64,000 bases of DNA from Stromatinia cepivora (Eukaryota; Ascomycota; Leotiomycetes; Helotiales; Sclerotiniaceae): contig RCTD01000023.1 of NCBI GenBank assembly GCA_014898415.1, forward strand, positions 1 to 64,000. The letters are read 5' to 3'. The notes below the pieces were generated by a model. The model worked only from the letters and a program-made list of their open reading frames with translations. It did not search any database and had not been told where the DNA came from. The first letter of the stretch is position 1. Every line of letters starts with the position of its first letter. Shown one piece after another: positions 40,301 to 50,016 of this stretch. The translations under genes and the position numbers were made by a program.

Positions 40301-40962
40301 TAAATATAAATACAATCAATATAATTAGAATAAATGATATCTTTTATTTTAATATTTTGTATTACAAATATTAAATATTCAAAAGCTTCTTTCTTTAAAT
40401 ATCCAGAATATTTATATTATATTTCATTTATATCTTTTTTTAAAAAAGATAGATCATAAAAATAATAAAATACTTTATTTATTTTTCTATTTATTATTAA
40501 ATATATTATAAAAGGATTGCTTATAAAAATAAATAAAAAAGTATTTGAATAAATAGAAAATGTTTTATATTTTAAGAATATAAGATTTTCAGTATAAATA
40601 TATTGAACAATTATTATACTATTTGTATAATCTTTTTTACAAAAAATATAGTTATATTCTGAGAATTATAAGTCGGCTTTCTTTAATTAAACCTTCGAAA
40701 CGATATTAATATAAAAACCAGGGATGAATATTATATTATTTAAAATCAAATCATTATTAAGGTAATTTTCTCTTTTAATAATCCTTTTGATAATATAAAC
40801 CCTATATTCTAGAATTCGGAAACTGAAAGTATTTATTTTTACAAAATCATTGGGATCGGATGATTGATATCGATGATTATTTAATAAAGATATATTATTT
40901 ATAATATATATAATATTATAATTATCGAACAAAATGTTATTAAATAGATAATATACTTTCAT
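37400..40962 (-). pseudogene. Copia pol relic: protease, integrase, reverse transcriptase
   Basis: Read right to left on the minus strand. At 40,962-40,687 the region after the aspartic protease is visible (RYQSSDPNDFVK, then NNIIFIPGFYINIVS, matching the Copia LxNVLYVPGFxxNxVS pattern). At about 39,600-39,480 the integrase C-terminal signature appears (YLMGYISG, then KLDKVII and NIIFN). At about 37,840-37,790 the reverse transcriptase segment corresponding to ALYGL...W can be read. At about 37,704-37,690 the catalytic VDD motif reads F-F-I-N-D-I, a G-to-A change of the first aspartate. Further downstream the frame reaches about 37,430 where the RNase H part is expected. Stops are frequent and mostly of the TAA-for-CAA kind. 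Confidence 0.75.
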
Positions 40963-42461
40963 TATTGTAGAGTATATTTTTGATTAATTGTATCGAATAT
41001 TCAAAATAATAATATTAATTAAAGATCCTGGAGGATCAATAGAACTTTTCATTCATTTCCTTTTGATCCAATCAAAATGAAATTGCTTTTATGAATGCAA
41101 TTTTGTTTGATCCCTAATTATTTATAGTTCGTTTTTGCTGAATATCCTTTTGAACAATAAATTGATCTTTTCGATAAATATTAACTTTATGATTTTGTAA
41201 TTATAAATAGTATAATCATAATTAATTCTATTATTTCATTTAGATTCGATTTTATAAAAATATTCCTAAATCTTCTTGATCCTTTGATTATTTCTAGAGT
41301 TGATATTCTTCTTATTCTTTTTAGACTTCTTATTATTTTGAAAAAAGGTAAATATAGAATATACTTTTCCTTTAGTTTTTGAAGAAATAGAATCCTAAAA
41401 GATTAATTCTCCAAAAATATCTCCGAATTGTTTAAATGAAAGGTTAGATAATCCAAATTGATTGTTTATTTCGATTTATATAATTATAATATTTGTTCAA
41501 ATTGAAAGCATTTTGGTATTAATAGTTTGTAGAAAAATATTGATAATGATTTTATTCTATACTTTAATGATTTTATATATAAAAACTTTGATATAGGCTA
41601 TAATCCAATCCTTGTATTATTTAATAGAATTGATTCTACCGAACAAAATTTGTACTAAAATAGACTGATATTCTTGTAATATTGTGAACTTAATAATAGT
41701 TATTGTAAATACAAGCTTTCTTTTGAATACATTAATGATTGTCTTGAATAAAAGAGCTATAATACTTTGATTAAGAATAAATAGTTTTATAAAGTATACT
41801 TGATCAATTGATGATTTGATTCATTTGTAAACATCCTGAAAAGCTTTGTAATTCTATATATATTCTTATTATCGATATCGATACTTTAATTAAAGAAAAA
41901 TAAATTTGAAAAAGATTTTTTAAAAAATGATTAGAAATAGAATAATAAATCTATTAAAAGTAAATCCCGATATATTATCATTAAAATCTTTTATTTTCGT
42001 ATCTCTATTCGCATCTTCTTTGAATTAAATTACTATAAAATATTCCAAAAATTCCTTTTAGTATTAAATTTATTTCTTTTGATTATATTTAATTTAAAGA
42101 TCGATAATGAAAGATAAAATAAATGATTTGATTGAAAATCAATCGATTTGAATATAGATAAACTTATTCATTAAATTGAAATTTGGAATAGATATAATTG
42201 ATATAAAAACAAACAAATCGTTTTTTGGATTAATTAAATCCTAAATTCCTTAAACTTAACAGTTATTTTTCAAATATAAATACTATTTTAATCATTAAAT
42301 ACAGATTATAAAAAGAAGATCATTTTGATCCTTTGTTATATTAAATAAAGATAACTTAATTAATATAAATATTAAATTATAAATAAAATAAAAATAATAT
42401 TTTAAAAATAATCCTTTAGATATTCAATAATCATTGGATAAGAAATTGTATAGATTTAAAA

Positions 42462-42478
42462 GCTACCAAGCTCATAAT
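42462..42478 (-). promoter_or_regulatory. Putative primer-binding site of the Copia element
   Basis: Directly inside the right LTR the plus strand reads GCTACCAAGCTCATAAT. CTCATAA equals the anticodon loop of initiator tRNA-Met. Copia-type elements are known to prime from a 5' half of that tRNA, cut in the anticodon loop. The preceding stem bases match less well, possibly through RIP. Confidence 0.45.
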
Positions 42479-42787
42479 TATCATGGGATAATATAATTAC
42501 AAAGTATTTTCAGGGATCGGGGAATAAATAGTACACATAATTGATAGAATAAAAGAATTGAATGACTTACCCTTAATTATATGAATCAAAAGCTGTATAT
42601 ATAGAACAAATGAATGATTATCTAATCGATATATACCTTAATTAGACTAGATCTTTATTTATTAGTATATCAGGATCACTTTATTAATTGATAGATTGGT
42701 AAGAGCTAGAAGATCCTTCATTCCGATTGGAAAGCATACGCTTTGATCCTTCGTAGGATACAGGGGATCACAGGGCTTTCCGTGACA
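42479..42787 (-). repeat. Copia 5' LTR (right), 309 bp
   Basis: Starts TATCATGGG and ends TTTCCGTGACA on the plus strand. It aligns to 34371-34679 without gaps. It is followed by CTTAA (target duplication) and the resumed 9-bp minisatellite. Confidence 0.9.
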
Positions 42788-42823
42788 CTTAAATAGCTTA
42801 AATAGCTTAAATAACTTAAATAA
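42788..42823 (+). repeat. Right remnant of the 9-bp minisatellite
   Basis: Four units (CTTAAATAG twice, CTTAAATAA twice) continue the array at 34,060-34,370 in phase across the Copia insertion. Confidence 0.85.
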
Positions 42824-42839
42824 TTTCAATAAAAAGTAA

Positions 42840-43225
42840 TAAGAATATTAAATTTAAATTAATATAAACTTTTTCTTTCGAAAAGTTAAAAATATAAAGA
42901 GTATAATATAAGATTTCAATAATAATAATAATTATATTCATATTCATATTCAAATTCAGAGATTATAGAATCTATATAAAATCTACTCTATATTTTAATA
43001 CAGAATCTAATATATAGATCATCCTTTCGAAAAAGAGAATTCCGAATAACTTCAATTTTTGTAATTATTGAATTGAAAAAGCTTCAGATTATGGGTATCT
43101 GATGAGCTACACAGCATGAGCTGATCGTAGATCCTAAGGGATGTGAAAAATAACTATAGGGAGCGTAGCGAATCCATTGTTATTTTTAGCTCCGAAAGGG
43201 CCGGAGTCAAAGCTCGTAGTAAATA
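42840..43225 (-). repeat. Dispersed repeat R1, inverted copy
   Basis: The minus strand reads GCTTTGACTCCGGCCC and continues along the 6340 copy to about its 6650 position. Of the three copies of this end it keeps the most G and C, so it is the closest local guide to the ancestral sequence. Confidence 0.6.
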
Positions 43226-43559
43226 TATATTATCTAATAGTTTAAATAAATTATGATCAAAATTTTTTTAACTAAATCTATTTATAATATTCTTTAAATA
43301 ATCGAATAGAATATTAAAGATTTCGGTTCGATATTGGTTTAATATATTATAAATTTTGTATATAAAATCTTTATAATCTTAAAATTTTATATATTTGAAT
43401 TTGTAATTGAATATAGTTTTAATATAATTAGTAATTTGATTTATACTGTTATTCGAATTTTCAATAGAATATATATATAATTGATATTAGATTTTCAAGG
43501 TAGTATTCGATTATTTGAAAATTTCAAATGAAATTCGATGATTTATATTTCTGATTTTA

Positions 43560-44200
43560 TATTTAATTATATTAATTCAATATAATACTAATTTACTTTT
43601 TTAATGAATATATTTATATTTAAATTCTTTATGAATATATAATTCTAATATAAAATCAATATTATTGATTTATCGAGTTTCTTCTAATGAATTTCAAATT
43701 AGAATATAATCTTTAATAAATTTAAATAAAAAATGAATTTTCGAATATATTTGTAAATATAGATTTCATTTAATGATTCAATATATATTGATTTGAATCA
43801 AATGATATTGAAAAATCTTTATTTTGATTTTGATTCATTATATTCTGAATTGTTTGAATCAATTTGTTATATCATTTTAATTCGATATTTTCGAATTGAT
43901 TATTAAATATTATTTTAGTATTTTTAATGATTCTTTTTATTTTTATATTTATAAAATATAATTTAATACAAAATATATATATAATTGAAATCAAAAATAG
44001 AATAGAATTTTCAATGATTTGAATGAGATTATCTTTAATATAATTGATTTCAATAGAGTTTTAGAATTTATATATAATAATTTCGATTCAATATAATACT
44101 ATTTTATTTTCTTAATGAATATATTTATATTCGAATTTTTTTATAAAGAATTCTAATATAAATTCAAAATAAAATTCGGAATATCGTTTTATCGATAATT
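43560..44200. repeat. Degenerate direct repeat pair within AT block 2
   Basis: About 120 bases near 43,565-43,680 recur near 44,080-44,190; both have TCAATATAATACTA followed by AATGAATATATTTATATT. The spacing is about 0.5 kb. Class unknown. Confidence 0.4.
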
Positions 44201-44964
44201 CTTGATATAAAATATATTCCTCTTTATATTCTAAAAGAAAAAATAGATCTTCGAATCTTGTAAAAGGTATATATTCTATTTAATATCTTTTATTTTCTTT
44301 TTAAATATTGAAAAGTTCTTTAAATTCGAGTTTTAAAGATATTGATTTTCATTTATATCATTCGATTCAAAGTTTTGTATATATTTAATTTAAATAGAGT
44401 TTAAATAATTTATTATATTTCTATCGATATCCTTGAATTTATTGATATATTGAATTTCAACTTTGATTAAATTGATATTTATATTTATTTTAATTTTAAA
44501 TTAAATATTTCATACAATTTCTGATTCGTTATTTGGGAATTTGTAGAATATATGAAATCTGTATTTTGATTTGTTAAATTAAAAAGTAAAGTTTAAATTT
44601 GGTATTTTAGATAATAATTGATATTTGATTTTTAATTTATAATCAATATATAATAATGAATTATTTCGAAATAATTGAAGTTTTTTTGAATATAATATAT
44701 ATGTTTAAATATCCGTATATAATTGATATATACTAAGTAGGGTATTTGAAAAAGAAAGAGTAATTTCGATATTGTATAAAGTATTTGATATTATATCAAT
44801 ATATAATAATAGTATTTTTGACAATATTCGATATGATATTGATATATGATAATATATAATAATAATTAAGATTTATATCGATATTAAATAATAGAGAATA
44901 TTGATTATATAATTGTTTTTTATAATTATAATTGTTTTAAAGTTTTCTAGATTTTATAATCTAT

Positions 44965-45120
44965 TAAAGATTATATATTTAGAAAATAATAAACCTTATA
45001 ATGTAGAAATAGTGGTTCAGAAATTATAATAAAATAAATAAATATAAAATTATAATATTAAAAGTAAGATTATATAATGATATTATATTATATATAATTA
45101 ATAATACTGAATAATATTGA
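44965..45120 (+). repeat. Repeat R4, copy 2
   Basis: Direct repeat of 33,473-33,620 with mostly transition differences. Confidence 0.6.
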
Positions 45121-45451
45121 ATACAGATTCTTTTCCTTTAATTTTGAGAGTATAGCTTTTCTATATACTTTTTCCGAATTTTTTTATATATCAATATCTT
45201 ATTCTTATTTATAGATTTAAATAAAAATTCATCATTTCAATTATCTTAATTAATATTATAAAGATTCTTTATTTGAATATTTCTAGTATTCGACTAATTA
45301 GATTTCTTTATTTGAATACTCCTGAATTCGATGATTTTGTATATACTAATGAATTCGTAACATTCAAATTCATATTCGTATATCGAATAATTGGATTATA
45401 TATAATATATTAATGAATTTGTTCAATTTGGTCAATTTAATTAACTAAATT

Positions 45452-45690
45452 GATCAAATTGATCAAAACGATTTAATTGATTGTATTTATTGTATTTATT
45501 GTATTAATTTTATTATTTAAAATAAATATAATATATATATATATAGACCTTTATATTATAAAATGATTAATTGATCAAAATGACTAAAACGATCTAATTG
45601 ATCGTATTGATTGTATTGATCTTATTATTCGGAATGAATATAATATATATATGAGCCTTTATATTATAAAGTGAGTAATGAAAGTTATAT
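45452..45690 (+). repeat. Tandem duplication, two units of about 115 bp
   Basis: Both units contain TGATCAAA, ACGAT, ATTGATTGTATT and an AATATAATATATATAT run followed by CCTTTATATTATAAA. The second unit keeps more C and G than the first. Confidence 0.55.
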
Positions 45691-45729
45691 TGAAATGATT
45701 AATGAGAGTTTTATTATTTAACAATAACA

Positions 45730-46290
45730 ATCGAATTCTGTACTAAAATATAGAATAGATTTTAATTCTTATATATCAACTCTTAATCTTGAATTTAAAT
45801 TTAAATCTGAATATAAATATATAAATATATATATATATATAAATCTTAAATTTTGATTGAAATAATATAAATAATATAATATACTCTCGTTTTAAATTTT
45901 TAATCAAAGTATCGAAAACGTTTCAAATCTGATCCTTTTTATTAAAAATATTTCGAGGTTTTTTATCTTTTTTATTATATCCCTCGATTTATTGAATCAG
46001 TCAGAATCATTCTTAACCTTTTCAATCTTCAATTCAACCTCAAATCCTTCAATTAATTATTACTCCACAATCATCGATTATAAAATAATAAAAATGATAT
46101 CATTAAAAAACTTTTAATCGATTAAATATTTTGTCTTTCTTTAATTTTATTTTATATATTATATACCTTTAATAAATTCAATTCATTTTCCCTTCAACTT
46201 TATATTCTCATACAAACCTTATATACTTTCTAACTCAATAAGAATCGAGTTATGAAAGATGTTTTAATATATATATATTAGAAAAAATAT
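45730..46290 (+). repeat. Dispersed repeat R1, 3' part copy
   Basis: Matches about 6550-7085 in the same orientation, ending CAATAAGAATCGAGTTATGAAAG (as TCAATAAGAATCAAATTATG in the 6-kb copy). It abuts the Tc1-like element. Confidence 0.6.
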
Positions 46291-46346
46291 ATAAAAGAAA
46301 TTATTCATGAATTACCATCAACATGGTTATTATTCCGAGATAGATA

Positions 46347-47724
46347 TAGTAACCGTGCACTTATATTACCCCAAAACCTTAAAAACGCATAAATTTCGCG
46401 AATTAAATTTCAACTCTCTTTATTATTTATTTATCAATGATATTACAATGTATTTTCAGAACCTTGAATATTAAAAGGGAATTAGTTTTTAAATATCTTA
46501 TTTTATATTTATATAGCAAAATTATTGGCAAAGCTTTTAATAGTTTTAATCCTTATTGTATCGCAATTGACCTCAATCTCGAAGCGCGAACTGTTCGTTA
46601 TATTTTATAACAAGATGCATTATATAATAAAGGAATGAATCTACTTTGTATTCCTCGAACTAGATTTTATACAGAAAAAGAAAAACGTATATTAGTTCGA
46701 TATATTCGATTATATCCAAAATCAATTTATATATAAACAAAAACAGTTGTAGGTCTTAAATGTAGTACCTTTATTATTAAAAAGATTTTGAAGGTTTATA
46801 GAATCATTAATTGGAAGTATAAAAAGCAACCGGAACTTATCTAGGTATATATGTTCAAGCGGTTTGTATAGTGCTTAGTATATAGGGAATTGACAATGGA
46901 GGAATAGGGATTAGTTGTATGGAATAACAAATACTCTATAAAACAAAAATGGGATAAAAGAGAAGAATAATGCTTCTATACTTTTACTTAGAAATAGGAA
47001 TCTAGAATAGTTCAAATATATGGTATGAATAAGAATATGAAGGTTATGATTTGGGGAGGCTTTTAAGATCTTGAAAAAAGCAATTTATATATAATGGATA
47101 AAGATTTTGAAAATAAGAAATATAGATATAATGCCAATTTATATCTCGAGATTCTCGATACTGAGGTAGGTCTTGCTTTTGAAAGATTAGGTTCAGGGTA
47201 TGAATTTATATAGGATAATGTTTTTATTTATTGTGCCTATAAAGTATAGGATTGATTTCAAAAGAAAGGGATCCCAATATTAAAGGATTAGCCTTTTTAT
47301 TCTCCTAATTTCAATTCTATTGAATATATTTGATAGACTTTAAAAATGAGGTTATATAAAATGTTTCCTAATATTGTAATCAACAAAAACAAATCGGAAT
47401 ATATTAGATAAAGATTAAAAAATTATTTACAAATAGTTTGGGATATATTAGATCAAGAATTATTCGATAAATTAAAAGCGAGTATACCTGATAAAATTGA
47501 GGTTTGTATTGTAGCAAGGGGCTGGTATACAAAATATTGATTAATTGTGGAGCGATAAGGATTTGAATTTTTTTAGGGAATAATATAAATATAGAACTTC
47601 AATATATTCAAATTTTAGATTATAATAATTAATGGTTGATTTTATAATTAAATTGAAAAATAGATATTGAATATATAAAAAAACTGAAATTAGGTTGTGG
47701 GGTAATATAAGTTGACTAGTACTG
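46347..47724 (+). mobile_element. Tc1-like DNA transposon, 1378 bp, RIP-inactivated
   Basis: Inverted terminal repeats of about 33 bp sit at 46347-46379 and 47692-47724 (shared core ACTTATATTACCCCA), flanked by TA on both sides (46345-46346 and 47725-47726). The right end keeps the CAGT start typical of Tc1 elements (read on the minus strand), and the left end shows TAGT, a C-to-T change. The size is normal for the family. Gene-island sequence begins at the next base. Confidence 0.85.
46515..47540 (+). pseudogene. Relic of a Tc1-like DDE transposase
   Basis: Plus-strand fragments in order are a helix-turn-helix-like segment (LNLEARTVRYI), the stretch YTEKEKRILVRYIRLYPKS, and KKILKVYRIINWKYKKQPEL, typical of the Tc1 linker region. 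Near 47,060 is W-G-G, then near 47,205-47,350 the catalytic block: F-I-Q/stop-D-N-V-F-I-Y (normally FMQDNAP.H), FQKKGIP, then YSPNFNSIEYI (normally SPDLNPIEHVW). Interrupting stops are of the type made from CAA or TGG. The first catalytic DE motif is not clearly readable. Confidence 0.75.
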
Positions 47725-48579
47725 TAATTGGCCGATATAATGAAAAAATTTACTTCATATACCCAGGTAAATTGCATTTTATTGTTTTCCTTAATCTTCT
47801 CATTTCGCTCTGCCCCTATCTCATCCCACCTCCCAAAAACCAACACAAAAATGTTACCACCCCCTCCGCCCAAACACACTACAAACTCGTTTACCGCGTT
47901 CTCCCGTCTCGCCTGTCCGCGACCAAAGAGGCGATATTTGCTGCCCGGGGGGTGTCTATACCGATGGTAACTACTGTACATCAAAGTATCTGTGACTTAT
48001 ACGGGGAAAGTGAATGCTTTGGAACGGACAGAAGAGGAATTTGGTGCATATTTTGTGCACCGGAGAGGAAGTTGGGAGGAAAGCGGTCGAGGGGTTGAAG
48101 TGCTGAGTGTGTTTCTTTGTTTATATGTTTTGAGGAAGGTGTGAGGGCTGGGTATTGAGGAAAGAGAGGGCTGATCTGTGGAGTATAGAACACATCCGTA
48201 TGAGGAGCTTAGTTATGAGGTATGTAAATTAGAGGACTTTTGAGTTGTTTGGGAAGAATTGAGGGACGAATGAAGTTTAGAACCATAGGAAATTTGAGTA
48301 GGAAGTTGGGATGGAGTAGAAATGCGAACAGCGATGGATGCATGTCACATGTATACACCCGTTCACCCCTTCTACATTTGCTAACCATATGTGCCTGCCA
48401 ACAAACAGCAAGGGCAAACGGCAGCACCTTCCGTTCGTTACATGGCACTCATATTAATTCACTTCAATCATCTTTCTTCTCCTTCACAATTCATCTCTCC
48501 ATATTGAGGAATTTCCTCAGCAAAATTTGTCAAGTCTACAAGGACAATCTCCATCTCAATCTAGACTTTATCTTTCATC
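47725..48579. other. Island 2 edge, no gene seen
   Basis: Base composition is normal, but frames here are shadows without splice logic or recognisable domains. The CT-rich stretch 48,470-48,579 just before the RNase H reading frame looks like a fungal promoter or leader. Confidence 0.5.
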
Positions 48580-49539
48580 ATGGCATCTGGCTGGGTTCCT
48601 GACACGAATCCTATTGAGCTCGCTGATGGTACTATAATTTGTGAAAGGCATCGTCGAATCATCTGTCATGTATGTTGCTGTGATTATAGCTTTGTACAAG
48701 AGCTTCGTGATGAGGAGGAAGAGGCTAGTGAAAATGCCGCAGATGAGGATCTACAACCCTACTCTTAAGCTCATTCTGGCGATGAATTTGAACATTCGAC
48801 AGATCTTTTCTATTCTACTGGTGCCACACCTCGTCACCCCACTGTTATGAACAGTTCCAGTTCCCGAGGCAGATCTGAAACACCCTTCGCGTCGGGATCC
48901 ATCCCCTCCATGACCAAATTCGTACCACCTAGGTCTACCGACAGCCCCAGCATGCTTTTCCAAGGAGCCCATCGTTTCGTTCGACGTACAAATGCTCACG
49001 AAATCCTCATCTACACGGATGGCGCCTGTCTCTCTAACGGCCCCACCAATCCCCGTGGTGGTTGCGGTTTTATCGTTTCCCCAACTCACAAAGTCAACTT
49101 CAGACTCGAAAACACCGGCCCAACTGATGAACCCCACCCTCAAACTAGTAACTGCGCTGAGTTGCGCGCCGTGATTGCCGCACTCCAATATCGTCACTGG
49201 CAAGGTGATTGCATGGGATCCTGGACTCGTCTCGTCATCGCTACGGACTCCGAATACGTTGTTCTGGGCGCAACCGAACGAATCCGCGACTGGATCACGC
49301 GGGGCTGGCGAACTAGCGCTGGAAAACTAGTTAAAAACTAAGATTTGTGGAAGAAGCTGATACATCAGATCTAGAAGTTGGGTAGGCCAGAATCATTCAC
49401 ACAACCTCCTCATGGCACATCAGTTTCATTTTGGAGGATTCCAAGGGAGTGGAATAAAGATGCAGATGCGGAAGCAAAAAAGGGAGCTGGGCTGGAGGAT
49501 GTGCAGAGATACACGAAGATTTTCGGGGTGATGATTTGA
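48580..49539 (+). pseudogene. RNase H-family protein, inactivated by three in-frame stops
   Basis: A single frame of 320 codons runs from an ATG in good context (ATCATGGCA) to a TGA at 49,537-49,539, broken only by stops at 48,766-48,768 (TAA), 49,339-49,341 (TAA) and 49,372-49,374 (TAG). There are no indels. The N-terminus (GWVPDTNPIEL, RRIICHVCCCDYSFV) matches a cysteine-containing N-terminal segment I associate with ascomycete RNase H-like proteins. The RNase H fold follows with all acidic active-site positions: LIYTDGAC, NCAELRAV, VIATDSEY and, beyond the last stop, W-N-K-D-A-D. Such enzymes cut RNA in RNA-DNA hybrids. Each stop fits a CAA or CAG codon hit at CpA, the RIP-preferred site, and the Tc1-like element lies 0.9 kb upstream. 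A sequencing error is unlikely at three sites. Confidence 0.8.
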
Positions 49540-50016
49540 CTTTGCAGGACTTGTGGATTTAAGGTTAGGTTCCAGTGTGATTGGAGTTGAGTTTGACATT
49601 TCAAGACTGAGAGTTATACACCGAAGGGGGATGGAGGGTACTTCTCACATTTCTATGCATTTCTATTTGTTCTGGCTTGCGGTTTTCTTGCTACTCATTT
49701 TTAAATAATCTAGAAAAAGAAAGGCATCGTGTAGTGAATGGCAGGAACACATCAGAGAATGGCCCGGTGTGTATTTTTTTTAGAACCTTGAGAGATACTC
49801 AGCAACCTGAAGATAATGATATGTGCGTGCTTCAATCAGAAGCATTTCGTATTTCTGTCATTGTGACTTCGTAAAGTACCTTCTCTAATCCCGACAACAA
49901 CAGTACTCCCATAACGAAACGCAACCAGTAACATTACATCCCACCAGAACACTTCAGATATTCATTACTACACGAACCCGTTCGACAGCCAAAATCTTAC
50001 TAACCTAAGAGATGAG
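49540..50016. other. Intergenic stretch
   Basis: Lies between the RNase H pseudogene and the convergent GTPase gene. No coding signal was seen; it probably holds the 3' untranslated regions of both. Confidence 0.5.

Larger units (their letters stand above)
34371..42787 (-). mobile_element. Ty1/Copia LTR retrotransposon, 8417 bp, RIP-inactivated
   Basis: Two 309-bp direct repeats (34371-34679 and 42479-42787) bound the element. The pair TTTAA / CTTAA next to the ends is a 5-bp target duplication with one C/T difference. Pol traces on the minus strand occur in Copia order: protease region, integrase, reverse transcriptase. A primer-binding-site candidate adjoins the right LTR, so the right LTR is the 5' one. 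The LTRs differ at about 43 of 309 sites, all transitions and no indels, so the damage is RIP rather than ageing. At 8.4 kb it is longer than a usual 5-6 kb fungal Copia. About 2.2 kb between pol and the 3' (left) LTR is occupied by plus-strand open frames and a nested 150-bp solo LTR. Confidence 0.9.

Noticed and set aside
47541..48602. Several 70-150 codon frames at the island 2 edge
   Set aside because: They overlap on opposite strands, one crosses the transposon end, and none has domain character.
48580..49539. Stop-codon readthrough or introns to rescue the RNase H frame
   Set aside because: The stops are TAA and TAG in unremarkable context, and codons around them are conserved in frame with no plausible GT-AG intron removing them.
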